From Ceratorhiza oryzae-sativae (Eukaryota; Basidiomycota; Agaricomycetes; Cantharellales; Ceratobasidiaceae): a DNA stretch of 64,000 nt. Every line of letters begins with the position of its first letter. Position 1 is the first letter of the stretch. The DNA is taken from positions 62,001 through 126,000 of the forward strand of contig JARWMV010000004.1 of NCBI GenBank assembly GCA_030998015.1, given 5' to 3'. A program made the position numbers and the translations under genes. Positions 1-11,566 of this stretch are shown piece after piece. The notes beneath the pieces were generated by a model, which ran no database searches, was not told the origin of the DNA, and was given only the letters and a program-made list of their open reading frames with translations.

Positions 1-260
1 TTCAGGGCGCGGGGGGGGGGGAGGTAATAGTTTCGGTATGCATAAACACGCATTAATAGTATGCTACATGTATTATTACGTATTATTTATTATATATATT
101 TACTGGCTGGAATGGCAAACGACTAGGCCTTTTGGGGAGAGCGCTGGGCGCGACGAGCTCTTTAAAGCCACGTAGCTATGTTTCAGCGCTCATTTGCTGA
201 ACGCGACCACCAAGTAGAAACAGTGGCGCAAAGCATCACATCACCACGCAATTTTCATAG

Positions 261-2095
261 ATGGATCCTTCCTGCCACCGAGTCTTGCGTATTCCGGAAC
301 TGACTAGCCACATCTGCGTCTACTCGAACAAGCAGTCCTGCGTCAGCTTACTATATGTATCTCGACAGACATATGTCTGTGCAGCCTCGTTTGTCTGGAG
401 CGAGGTTAGGTTCAAAGCCCTGCTTTCGACAATTCCGGGGGTCACATTCACGCCGATGATAGGCGGATTAGTGAGTTTATCCTGTTTTATTCAAGAATGC
501 TTGATCAAACACCCTCTAGTCTGTCGAGTTTCCCCTCGTGATAGATTTGGCTCGCTTCAATTTTTATGCACCTTCGGTCAAAATTCTGAACGCCCGCCAC
601 CATTTTATCATGACTCTCCCCAAGGAATTACTCAGGACACAAAAGCAAGAAAAACTCAAGCCTCTACTCCCTCGATTGCAGTGTCTAGTAGTGAACCCGA
701 CCTCGTGCACCCTAATTGACCAGGCGGGCTGGATATTATCGTTCGTTCATGATCGCTTGCTCGAGTTCAAATCACACGCGGAGGGGTATTCGGTGGCCTC
801 GCGATACCGGACGAGGCCGCAGCATCACTGGTCAGACGGCTCCCCTACCTTCGAATTAATATCTCGATTATCTCAAACGTGCCCTTCACTCCGAGCCTTG
901 ACAATATACCCGGGTGGGATGAAAAAATGTTCGCGTGAGCGATATATGGCAGTCTACGACAACATTGCCTCGTTATCTCAGCTTCGCTCGTTAGAATTCA
1001 CATGTAGTGTGCTGCATGATGAATTCTTGTTCACGATCGGGCGACTCCCACATCTCGAGCATTTATCTCTCAGCGGGAGCGACTCTCGGCATGAATACAA
1101 GCAAAACCTCAGCTCCTTGCCCGATAATTCATTCCCTATGCTACAGCAACTTGAGTTGCACGGCCTCCACTGGTCCACCCTATCCCGTGTCTGTGGCGTG
1201 CATTTACTCTTCCGAAACCTAACTAAGGCCATCATCGTTTGCTACTCCGACCGCATTTTAATGCCCCAACACGGTCCACAAACGATTCTCCGTTGCCTCA
1301 GCCTAAACAGCCCTCATGTGCGGGATTTAAAGTTAATCATACGGGAGAAGGATCAGCCATTGACCGTTTACCCCTCAATGATCAATGCATTCAAACACAT
1401 GTCCTTCTTACGACACTTGACACTCAGTGAGGTTAATTTCCACTCATCAGTTGATATCATCTCGAATTCCGGGAATAATGCAACGCCATGGATCGCGCTT
1501 CTCAGTGCTGTACCACACTTGGAGGAACTTCAGCTAGAGGACCAGGCGTTTCACCCTCGGCATCTCAATGCCTTTGGGGCTATGCTTCCTATGCTTTCCC
1601 TTCTAGTGTTCAAAGATATTCGACTTGATCTCTTGGAGGAGGTGCCCCATATCACAAGCTCGCCTCAGCATATTACACTCCGTGGCCGTCGTTACTTCAG
1701 CGAAGACTATACACAAACTGCACAAGATAAGTTGGCTGCGAGAAGCGACGAGGCCGCCGTGTACATACGCGGCATTTCTCGCGCCGCAGAGTATGTTGCT
1801 AAGATGCCAACATGGCTGAGATGCTAATTTTTGGCGTTTTAGATACCTTTGTAAAATATGGCCCAACCTTACATGCGAGATAAGCAAACCAAGGGAAGGT
1901 CAGGTGCCGGAGGGCGACCGTGAGCTTCTGGGTAGATTGAACGAGGCTATCGAGATGATAAGAAACCCAGGCAACCACTCCGGTCCCAAAACACCAGCAC
2001 AGTGCCTGGACATGGACAACATCGATATCCAAGGATCACGCCGGCGTCGTCGCCCTCGTACTATGATAACTGCAAATAATCAAAGACGAAATTAA
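261..2095 (+). CDS. F-box/LRR-like protein, intact, 3 exons
   Basis: Three-exon model: 261-470, 520-1790, 1843-2095, giving 577 residues. Introns of 49 nt (GTGAGT...AG) and 52 nt (GTATGT, branch-like GCTAAT, AG) close the frame exactly. The N-terminus (RIPELTSHICVYSNKQS, then FVWSEV) matches the degenerate F-box of Rhizoctonia-type F-box proteins. The middle is a string of leucine-rich segments such as SLRALTIYPGG and HLEHLSLSG, and the tail is basic (SRRRRRPR). The expected role is substrate recognition in an SCF ubiquitin ligase through a Skp1-binding F-box; the substrate is unknown. Without the second intron the protein would stop early at 1825. I prefer the spliced form because the third exon stays open for 84 codons and continues with LCKIWPNL, typical of these proteins. 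A decayed relative lies about 1.5 kb downstream. Confidence 0.8.
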
Positions 2096-3248
2096 TCAGG
2101 CGGTCTCTATACGGCTTATACGAGGCCGTTTGACCACCGTGGTGTTTCATGGAAAAAGGTTTGAGGTCATTGACAGCCCGACACAGTGGCACTTGTAGAT
2201 ATAAATTTTAGTTTTCTACGTGTGTGTTGTGAGCTTAGTAGAACGGCTATATGTACGAATTACAAAAACGGCTCAGCTGCCTCTGACACAAGTGGAATGC
2301 GAAGTTTGAATTCTAGCCCGAAACTTCAAGCAACTATAAATTTTATGACTCGCGTAATCACATTGTTATCATTGGCACAAATCTTTTATTTATCCCTGGA
2401 AAGCTCTGGCTCAGACAAGCTCCACTTGCCAATCAAAAAATCTGACAACCCTCGATGAAAGAAGATGTCTAGCGATTTTTATACCCGTTCAATTGTGCTG
2501 TAGTATCTATTCTCTCCCTGAATTCAATGCGGGTCTCTCCTAGCTCTTTATACAATTTACAACGTCGCATATATCTAAATTGCAAGCCTCAATACAGGCG
2601 GGATCAAGCGTACAGTCTCGGTACAGTAATAACAGGGGTGCCCATCCTGATCGTTTTGGTTTTCTTTTCCCTTCCGCATAATGATCTACGTTCTCTATCA
2701 GGTCCGCCTTGAGCTCTCCCGAGACATTGCAGAGGTTGGTTCTCCCAAGCTTGGGGGGAATGACATCAAGCCTCGGGGCCTTGGGGTTATCCCCGGGAAT
2801 AGAATGCTCTGCTGAACGCTGAATATCACTGCGGGGCATTCATCAATGTCTCCTCCCATGATACATGACAGGCAGTACACTTTAAACAAACCAACGGGAG
2901 ATGACCTGTCAAAACCAAATTAGAGTGTTATTCATAGTATTTTTCATTCAACGCCCGGTGGATTCTTACCTTCAGAGTGTGGCCAGACTTGGCAGCGAAG
3001 ACTTGGGCCACATGCCTGTGATGGTCGCCGCGGCGGGGCCATTCTGGGTGACTGCAGGGTATGACAAAGAGGTTGGATCATGTCACTTTCCGTTGGCCTC
3101 TCCTACCACCACCGAGTGGATATATCGCGGCAGATTGTTGCATCTTCACCCATTTTTCTCCTATGGATTTATCTGAATGCCTCAGGGGCAGCGCATAACA
3201 CTGCGCCTTTCGATTTTGGAACGAATGTATATTAGTCGTCAAGTCAAA
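2096..3248. other. Intergenic, no gene recognised
   Basis: No convincing coding region. On the minus strand there is an intron-like stretch at about 2910-2972 (GTAAGA...TTTTGACAG) between two short open segments, the downstream one covering roughly 2698-2907, but neither translation resembles a family I know. I leave it unassigned. Confidence 0.4.
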
Positions 3249-3660
3249 ACATGCAAGCAAAGCTCCAAAGGCGCAAAAACGTGAATGATTGAAATAGCAA
3301 GGAATAAAATAGAAAAATCACGATAAATATCTAGCAATCCCTTGAGCATATGGAAGAGCTTGGATCACGTGTAAGAAGTGGTAGCGAGGGCATACATGCA
3401 TGCTGCCGAACAATAAGGAATAAAGCACCTTGTGCGCATTCGCTTTATGCGCTGAAAATTATCTTATTATACATACCCTATCGTGTATCCTTCAACCTTT
3501 CTCTTATTTACTTTCGATACACGACTGTTCAGACTGGTCTACTCGTTGTGCGTGACGGTTCACCCGTGTGCTTGCCCTTGCTCCGCTGGGGGCGACTGAC
3601 TACGTTTGATTGTATCTTCAGGAACCTTGCAGAATTCCAGCACTGGCTAGCCACATCTGT
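3249..3660 (+). repeat. Dispersed repeat, left copy
   Basis: About 410 bp that align, in the same orientation and diverged, with 48300-48740. A 25-nt identical core lies at 3297-3321 here and 48355-48379 there. Shared landmarks follow in the same order: GCATA...TGCCGA, an AAGCACCT box, GCGCATTC, and a CTGGTCTA box at 3534. No coding capacity, terminal repeats or target duplication are visible. This copy runs directly into F-box-derived sequence at 3631. Confidence 0.65.
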
Positions 3661-4033
3661 GTTTACATGAACAAGCAGTCCTATGCCAACTTGGTTTATC
3701 TACCTCGACAAATAATGGGGTTGTGAGACGGAGCCCGCGGAGCTCGCACGAGCGATACTGAAGCTCACCATCCGGATTGTCACCACGCAACACCCCGTTG
3801 CTTCTCTTGGGTTGCCAGCCCGGCGCTGCAAGTTGTGCTCGCAGTTCCTGCGTGCCCCAAACTACCGAGACCTCGAAGTGACACCGGATATCCATACATA
3901 TCAGTCAACCATGATACGCCGAAAGCTTCGGCTCGGAACCTCAGCTTCATCTCAATTCGTCTGGAGTGGTGTGCCGTTGCTCTTGGCGATGCCAGGAGTG
4001 CGGTTTGAGCTGACGGATGACTGGCACAGCTGA
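3631..4033 (+). pseudogene. F-box gene remnant (two fragments)
   Basis: The first fragment (3631-3726) reads RIPALASHICVYMNKQS and then stops. It is a close match to the F-box start of the intact gene at 261. The second fragment (about 3934-4033) reads QFVWSGVPLLLAMPGVRFEL, matching the FVWSEV...IPGV block that follows the F-box in that same gene. About 210 bp of unrelated sequence separates them and nothing downstream continues the leucine-rich part, so this is a truncated, disrupted copy. Confidence 0.65.
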
Positions 4034-4173
4034 TGTGAGGCTGCAAGCGACGTACGCGTGATGAGGTCATGCCGATCGCCCGGCGGCTATGTGTTGTGCG
4101 GGCGACGAAAGCGGATGCTCTCAGATCCGGCCACCGCCACCTGTCGATTGTGCGTGTCCCACCGTCGCCGACA

Positions 4174-6802
4174 ATGGCGGACACAGGCCTTATGGAAGGC
4201 GGCTCTGGCTCTGGCCTGCCGGTCTCCGTCCTTCTCACCGCGGGCATTGCGACCGTGGTGGCGACAATCGTCTCAACCTGGTCCATATGCTCGCATCTAA
4301 AGAATTACAGGAAGCCAGCCCTACAGAGGTACGCTGTCCCCCAACGCCAGCACGAAGCATGCTGATAGATGGCTAGAATGGTTATTCGTATCATGGTCAT
4401 GGTTCCATTATACGGCATATCTTCGTACATATCTCTCTTCTCGCTCGAGGCTGGTATCATTATCGACGTCATACGTGATGTCTACGAGGTAACTAGCATG
4501 ATATATCTCCAAGTACTAGGCTCATGTCCTCCACAGGCATTCGTCATCTACTGCTTTTTCCACCTTCTGCTCATTTACCTCGGCGGCGAGCGCTCATTGC
4601 TTATTCTGCTCTACGGTCGCGAGCCAAAGGAGCATGCATTCCCCGTTAGCCTGTTCAAGCGAGAGCTTGATGCGTCGGACCCTTTCACGTTTTTGTTCTT
4701 GCGGCGTGGCATCTTGCGTGAGTGGTTACGGTTCGGATCCCAGTGACCTCATTGGCTGATGTGTCCACTCATACAGAATATGTGCAGGTCAAGCCGGTGC
4801 TGGCCGCTGTGACTCTCCTGCTCAAGGCACTTGGAAAGTACAGGGAAGGTTCGTTCAGAGTTGACGCTGGATACCTCTATGTCAGTATCGTGTACAACGC
4901 GTCGATCTTCCTGAGCCTATACTGTCTCGCAATGTTCTGGGTCTGTGTCAACGCAGACTTGAAGCCGTTCCGGTGAGTCCCGGTCCTTTGGGTAGACGTT
5001 ATAACCACTCAACAAGTGACGATCAGCCCCATGCCCAAGTTCTTGTGTGTCAAGGGTATTCTATTTTTCTCGTTCTGGCAGTCTATTACCATCTCCTTCC
5101 TGGTCTCTGTTGGAGCCATCAAACGTCGTATGTACTTTTATTATTCCTTACGCTCTCTCTAACCAATGCTACGTAGTTGGATCATATACCGACGTAGAAC
5201 ACATCTCACTTGCTATAACAGACACTCTTATCTGCTACGAAATGCCCCTCTTTGCCATTGCCCACTCGTTCGCCTTTTCGACCTCAGACTTTACCGACCC
5301 TTCCCCCCACCACGTCGCACGCATGCCCTTCTTACACGCCCTCCGCGACGCCTTTGGGATTCTCGACGTCGTTGTTGATGCTCGTTCGACGCTTAGAGGT
5401 GGAGTTACGTACAAGGCGTACGAACCTGCGGAAGGCGGCATGCACCAGGGTACCGGGCGAGACCGCAGGATACGAGCCGGACTGCGGTACGCCGCTGGAG
5501 GAAAGAAGAAATACTGGTTACCGATGCCGGTTGACGACTCGGGTCCCGTTATCGGACCTATTGCAAAGGCACGTCGAGCACTCGAGGAGCGGTATCATGA
5601 CGACCGAGGATATGCCCCATTGACAGAAGAACAAGCCGCCGAGGTTGTGCATTCGGAATCATCGTCGTCTGACTCGGAGGACGGCGGAAAACATTTCACG
5701 GTCCCCGGTGCCTTTGACGTGCAATTCGAGTCTCGCAACTCGCTAGCGATCCTCCATTTCCGGAGGAGCAAACGCGAAGACGCCATGTACGATGATGCGC
5801 GTAAGCTCGTATTTGGAGACTACAACTACCCGGTCATCGACTGCTCGAGTGAAGCGGCTCGTGCGAGGATATGGGAAGCGGAAGAAGGAATTCTGAGGGA
5901 CCAGCGTGCGGCAGCGTTTGATCCAAATCTGGGCGGTGTGGTCGTTGCTCCGAGGAGATACGGCGCAACTGACATTGGGCCGAGGGGCGTTTATGGCAAG
6001 TGGGCCGCCGGCGAGGGCGACGAGGAGGACCGGTTAGAACCCCAACCCGGCCAGCCAGTCGATATCGACATGAGGAACGGAAAGAGACCGGATATGAGGG
6101 TCGCGGGCGTCGACTTGAGGTGGACCCAAGCTGGTTCCAAGGCCGGATCGAGTTCTGGATCTGGAGGCGAGTCGTCGCGGTTGAGACCCGAGCCTCCGAG
6201 ATACCCGAGGTCGAACTTGTCTTCGGCCAACCATACCCCGACCGGTCGAGGAGCTCGGACGCCCAGCGGGTTGGACACGCGCACGCCGCGGACGCAGAGT
6301 CCTGCTCCTGGAAAGGGCAGGCCGTTGCCGCCCGATGCGGTTGATTTGGTCGTGGAGGATTCGAATGCGGCAGAGCAGCGGGCCACGTGGGAGCGGCGCA
6401 AGGGAGATCCTGCATTGCGGCCTGGAGGAAAGAGGATGTACAGACGAGGGTATGTGCTCGAGGATGGACGAGAAGCCGAGGCAGGTTCTTCTCTTGTTCT
6501 TGATCTGGGACAAGAGCTTACGCACTTTTGTCCAGGTATCCGTGGAAGAGCACGAGCGCCGCGGTGGCTCGGTCGACCGCACGCGCGTTCGCGTCCAATC
6601 CACCAACCAACACGAAGACCAGAAGACACGAGAAGATCAAGGAACAGACGACAAACACGGCGGCGGACCAGAGATGGTCGAGGCGAATGTGGCTGAACTA
6701 ACCGTGGCTCGTGCGAGCACACCGCCAGCGCACGCGGAGCCTCTATCCCACGCGTTTGGGAGCGAGAGCGAGAACAGTTTGAGCCAGAATCCGTGGGCTT
6801 GA
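4174..6802 (+). CDS. DUF300 / TMEM184-like (OST-alpha family) membrane protein
   Basis: Exons 4174-4328, 4377-4488, 4537-4717, 4777-4972, 5027-5127 and 5177 onward, with introns of 48-59 nt and clean frame closure. The last splice is less certain: GTATGT at 6450 to AG at 6516 gives about 767 residues ending SLSQNPWA at 6802. The first ~270 residues hold about seven hydrophobic segments with DUF300 landmarks: MVIRIMVMVPLYGISSY, VIRDVYE then AFVIYCFF, GGERSLLILLYGRE, ILQYVQVKPVLA, GILFFSFWQS and ICYEMPLFAIAHSFAF. The long C-terminal half is hydrophilic and disordered (SESSSSDSEDGG, Pro/Arg/Gly-rich). The family includes human TMEM184 and plant LAZ1 and is thought to act in membrane trafficking, vacuolar integrity or solute transport. 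The exact function here is unknown. Confidence 0.85.
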
Positions 6803-8355
6803 TTGATTGGATGTTATGTATTTTGTTGTGCATTTGTACGTTCTTCTGCGTGGGCATATCTCAATTTTATCTATATTTTTACGTTGCACTTGTGGATTGG
6901 CTCCTGAAGTGGAGAGCCAGATGTAGGTGATTAGGCATAGGTCACACCTAAAGGCGACCTGTCAAAAGTCAATTACTGGAGATGCGGCAACACCTTTATA
7001 TGCTCTTCCTATTGTCGATTTACTGCTTTACGCACGCGCCATATTTTCTTGTTCATGTCTTTATGTAGCTACCTTACAGCAGATAAAATCACCTTCTGCT
7101 AGCCTAAAAAACTTGCATACACTGAGCTTACCAAGTCGCTTTATCATACTATCATTTCCTATAACATCGGAAATATCCCAAAGCACAATGCAACAAACTA
7201 CCATGGCTAGAAATTTGCCATCTCGATGGGCATCTTACACAGGTACATTTGGAGTTGTGACGGGCATAGTGCCATGCCCATCTGATCTGAATGAAATGGC
7301 CAAGTGGGAAGAGCAGAGCGATTGGGGGTCAGGGATTCTTGGACTTGGCATTGAAGTGAGCCAGTGTGTGTACATTCGCTTGCGCACAAAGGGCGAGCGG
7401 CGAGGGGGTTGGAAGGTCTCCAAGGATGTATATATAACTTTGTGTCTTGAGACGGGATCTATATACATCAGTCATATGCTTTATATGCGCATTCTGTATC
7501 GGTGGGTTGAGCCCGACTAGTTCCAACCGGGTGGCTGAATTGACCATACCGCCCCTGAACGACCCGCACCAATTATCGCTGGCCCACACAAGATTGGTGG
7601 AGCTTGCGCTTTGACCGAATACACGCCAACAGCTTTCCCGATATTTCACAGGAAAAACGCAAGCCGCTGGTACATAAATGAGATCAGAATGATCACACAA
7701 GTTAGGATGATCGGTCTACAGAAAGAAAGTGACCCTTGACAGACATCCAAACCGGACTGCAGCATCGCAAACCAGGATTTATTGGAGTTTCATTCTTTAA
7801 ATCCATTTGCTTCACTTGGGTGATCATTTTGGTTGCTTGCTCTGCAAAAGCATGGTGGTTTATGGGATATCATAAGGTGTTATATAACTGAGGGAAAGAT
7901 AATAGCGTTATGAAGTCTCCTCACACCAGTGTGATGATATTATGAGCACTCATGATATGCCATGACAACATTATATATATATATCCCTTTTTGATTACAC
8001 CTGCGGGTTTTGCAAAGATACAGATGCGTTACAGTTCGTTTGTTCATGGAGGATACGCTCGAAAAGGAAAGTGTTTGTTTGGCCAAGATATAAGCGCTCC
8101 GCTAACTTTATGTGAAACAGCAATAAATCCAACAGATGGGTCACCCGGCACCTACCTGGATCACCTACGTTAGACTCTACAGCCGAGGGAACTGAGGTAA
8201 CTTTGGCTGAATTACACAGCCCCCGCGGTTACAGTGTGTAACCGGCGCAGTTTACCTCACGGGGGCAAATTAGCTCCGGGGCTCTTTCCTGCCACACAGC
8301 ACCTCTCAGCCAACTTTATTCCCGAACGCTAACTGGGTGCATTCAATCGCTGATT
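6803..8355. other. Intergenic, nothing recognised
   Basis: Holds the 3' flank of the DUF300 gene and the upstream flank of the dehydrogenase. A 197-codon open stretch at 6927-7520 has no recognisable domain and composition like the flanks, so I do not call it. Near 8216-8265 there is a short G/C-rich palindromic patch around CCCCCGCGGTTACA. Confidence 0.4.
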
Positions 8356-9576
8356 ATGAAAGTTGCGATAGTCACCGGAGCAGCTCAAGGTTCAGATATT
8401 TCTCTTCACTTGGTGCTTCAAATAGTAACCTCGAGTGCTGCTCCAACATTTTAGGTATAGGACGGGCAATTGCACTAAGTATACTAACGACACCTAATTA
8501 TTTTTGCCTCGCTAACATGATATCGAAGAACTTGCCTCCGATGGAGTCGATGTAGCTGTGAACGATCTACCAAATCAACAAGGGTTGCTGGAAGAGCTTG
8601 TTTCAGAAATTATTGGGCTTGGCCGAAGGTCTATTTTTATTTTAGCAGATGTATCGAAGGAGAATGAAGTTCAAGAGATGGTAAAAACCACCGTGAACGA
8701 ACTGGGCCACCTGGAAATTGTAAGTTGCCGTGGCCGAAGCCCCCCGGACTCACTTTCACCTCCACAGATGGTGGCAAACGCGGGGATACTTGAGCCGCAT
8801 TCACTTCTTGAGGGTAGAGCTACTCGATTATAACTTTTATGGCATCGCTAATTCCTCTCTTGGCGTAATAGCTCCAGACGATGTATTTGATAGGATCATG
8901 GCGGTTAATTGCAAGGGCACTCTGTATTGTTATCGCGCTGCTGCTGTGCAGATGATTAAACAAGGAAACGGAGGCCGAATCATCGGTGCATCCAGCATCC
9001 TAGGGGTCGCAGGTACAAGTCTCATGGTTCTTTATTCTCTAAAACCATTTATTAACCCGCCAGTACAGGCAAAGCGTTGCATGGAGCCTACGCCGCATCG
9101 AAGTTTGCTATCCGTGGCATTACCCAAACAGCAGCGCTGGAATGGGGCGAGCATAAGATTACCGTCAACGCTTATGCCCCGGGAATAATCAATACGCCAG
9201 GGGGTAGGCGGTTACCGGCAAACTGATCAGAGCTCCATTGACACGCTTGGTCTTGTAGTGGCTGAGAACATGCGAAATGTCGAAGGGCTCTTAGAATCGG
9301 TATGAGAACTACCTTGGACTTCATCTTGTGAAATGCCCTCAAAAGGCTCGATACCCAAGGTTTTGCACAACGCTGCTATCAAACGACTTGGACAACCAGA
9401 GGAAATTGCTGCTCTTGTGAGCTTCCTGGCCTCAGACGGTGCTTCCTATATTACAGGTCAGTCAAAAGCCACAGCAGCTACATGAAAGTGGTGCTGATGT
9501 ATAGCACCCATTTATGTTCGATTTGATTTGAGCAGGGCAGACACTCATGGCGAACGGTGGCAACGTTTTGAGCTAG
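8356..9576 (+). CDS. Short-chain dehydrogenase/reductase (diacetyl/acetoin reductase-like)
   Basis: Nine exons: 8356-8389, 8455-8478, 8529-8719, 8768-8813, 8872-9012, 9069-9203, 9259-9299, 9360-9456, 9536-9576. Lengths sum to 750 nt, giving 249 residues, the usual SDR size. The NAD(P) motif TGAAQGIG lies at residues 7-14, the NAG motif at 87-89, and the catalytic Ser140, Tyr153 and Lys157 (YAASK) have canonical spacing. The C-terminus GQTLMANGGNVLS is typical of the diacetyl/acetoin reductase branch. It should reduce a small carbonyl substrate in the cytosol with NAD(P)H; the substrate cannot be read from sequence. One doubt: the 9204-9258 intron removes a stretch that in another frame reads SIDTLGLV, which some relatives may keep, so that splice could be alternative or slightly misplaced. 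Confidence 0.85.
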
Positions 9577-9988
9577 GGAATGATGTGCATAGCTCTGTCC
9601 CTTTTCTCACATCGGGGTTTCATAGATCGTCAAGAAGTGATGGAAGTTGTACAAAATATGCAATATATGTATGTCCAAGTAGGTTATCAAAGGGGGAAGT
9701 CCATCGATCGAGGCAGCCTTATTAGCACCACTCGTTGAGTCCACAACAGCAGGCTACCTCATGTATTATGCTGCCCTACATTTAAATGAACTGGCCCTAT
9801 CGTTGAAATTGTAGGATCTCAAATCGTTAGCACCTAAAAGTGGAACAGTTAACAAAAGGCTGTTGTAGCATGGTGTAGAACGTACCTGGGTAGATGATCC
9901 ATCCCCCTGGGGTGTTGCCTTGGCAATCCCAACCACTTCGTGGAAGCGATCCCATTAGTTATAGTATCTTTGAAGTGTTTATTACTAC
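9577..9988. other. Convergent intergenic stretch
   Basis: Lies between the tail-to-tail ends of the dehydrogenase (plus) and the small secreted protein gene (minus). No open reading frame, repeat or RNA gene is apparent; it presumably holds both 3' ends. Confidence 0.5.
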
Positions 9989-10508
9989 CTACTCGTATAG
10001 TAAGCATGCCAAGCCTTGATCGGGGCCAAAACTCGAAACTTGAGCGTTAAATTCTTTGCCGAAATTGACACATTGATCAGAGCTAACGATGGTCCATGAG
10101 TAATGCTCAAATCCAGATATGATGTAATGATACCCACTTGAACCTCGCTACATACAACTGTAGGGATGAAATCAATGATTCAGATTCATGATCTCGTATG
10201 CAAATTGACCTACGCAATTGCCCTTGAATTGAATTGCATCGCAGAAATATACGCCTCCACTGAGGGGCACAGCTGCAGGAGTCTATGTTATAGTTGAGGT
10301 AAGCTTAAAAAAAGGACTCGTGTCTGTGAGTAACGCATACATTCGGCGTATGTTTCACAACGTTACTTGGGTCGAGCTCGGCTGGGGTGGTCGTTTTACC
10401 ATCCCAGCCGAGCTGCGTCTTCCAATCAACGTCATCACGACCGACTAATGTCGGGGAACACAGAACCGCAGAAGCAAGGGACAGTACGTAAATCGAAGCG
10501 GCTCGCAT
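9989..10508 (-). CDS. Small secreted protein with crystallin-like cysteine motifs
   Basis: Minus-strand model: exon 1 10508-10367, exon 2 10272-10214, exon 3 10147-9989, total 360 nt or 119 residues. It opens with a signal peptide (MRAASIYVLSLASAVLCS). The mature part contains GGVYFCDAIQFKGNC and, near the end, DQCVNFGKEFNAQVSSFGPD. The pattern of a V-Y-x-C strand, a spaced cysteine and an SSFGPD turn resembles small secreted proteins of the beta/gamma-crystallin-like or I36-inhibitor-like type. The family is not certain. Exon 1 also has a donor-like GTATGC at 10340, and exon 3 could start at a nearby AG, so internal boundaries are provisional. A role outside the cell, possibly in interaction with a host or other microbes, is inference only. 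Confidence 0.6.
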
Positions 10509-11566
10509 AATGAAGTCAAGGAAGGGGGGCAAGGGCTGGAAGCGACCACAGTGGAGAGGCTTGGTCTTTGGGGCCAGTTCATGCCCTACATTTATACATG
10601 GTACTCAATTGGCGCTGGTAGTGGGCGGCAAGCCAACTTCTTGGCACCCGCTCATTACGCATCCATTCAATATTCGATCCGGGCAAGACGGTGGCTAGCA
10701 TCACCATGGCTGTGTGATCTTACCTCGAATCGGTAATCGATCCATCCATAGGGTGGTCTCTCGTATGGGATCCACGAGAAGCTATGAATTGATGACAGCA
10801 AGTCCCAGGCCCGAAGACCAACAATGCCGCTGACAAATGGGAGGACCATAGCAGATACGGGGGTCACATTGATAGAGGTATTCGAATGAATGGTTACATT
10901 GGCGTCAAGAATATGCTGTACCCCGAAGCGACCCGGCGGTAGAATGATAGAGTACCTAGCTCAGCTCACAAGTGACAGGCTGCTTCATACGGCTAGTTGA
11001 GCGGAAACTACTGCCACCAAGTCACGGGTAGTAAGAGGCACAGCTTTAAGTATTCAAAAGAAGAGACTGAAAGTGTCCATAGTGCCGGGATTCTCCACAC
11101 CGAAGCCGGGATTTGTAACACATACTCTGGCTGCCGAGATGATTCGGGAGCTTGCAGCAAACAAATAATTCGAATCTGTGAGATTTATGCATAATCCGAT
11201 GAGCGTCTATCGTCCTTATGCTATGTAAATCCCAGGAAAGTACCAGTGGCCTTCATGATAGGGGTAGATCGGGATGTGTGACTATGGGAGCTCAATGTTA
11301 CTGGTACAGTCGCCGCGCGCATCATGTTCGGATATTCAATGCGGTTCGCATCACTCTTTGAATGTGTAGGATCCATTCCACTCTTGTATTGTGGTGGGAG
11401 GTTAGAGAGGGGATTGGTCATATTTGCGCCAGCTTGGTGTAATTAAGCGCCGGGCTATTGCCACCAGCCTGTACCCTCCTCAACAACCTTTGACGTCAAA
11501 ATTGGTTCACGCATCCGATATTTCGCTGGCCTTGGCCGCTGTTATTTCTTGTCTTTCTCACGGAAT
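10509..11566. other. Intergenic with one unassigned minus-strand open stretch
   Basis: From about 10958 down to 10728 the minus strand stays open for some 75 codons (includes ILDANVTIHSNTSINVTP and a hydrophobic MVLPFVSGIVGLRAW), is preceded by an AG and ends at GTAAGA. It could be an exon of a decayed gene. I recognise no family and could not chain it to further exons. Confidence 0.35.

Noticed and set aside
5834..6857. Long minus-strand open frames (up to 288 codons)
   Set aside because: Antisense shadows of the GC-rich, low-complexity C-terminal exon of the DUF300 gene.
6927..7520. 197-codon plus-strand open frame
   Set aside because: No domain, no spliced continuation and no codon or motif evidence; start region is noncoding-like.
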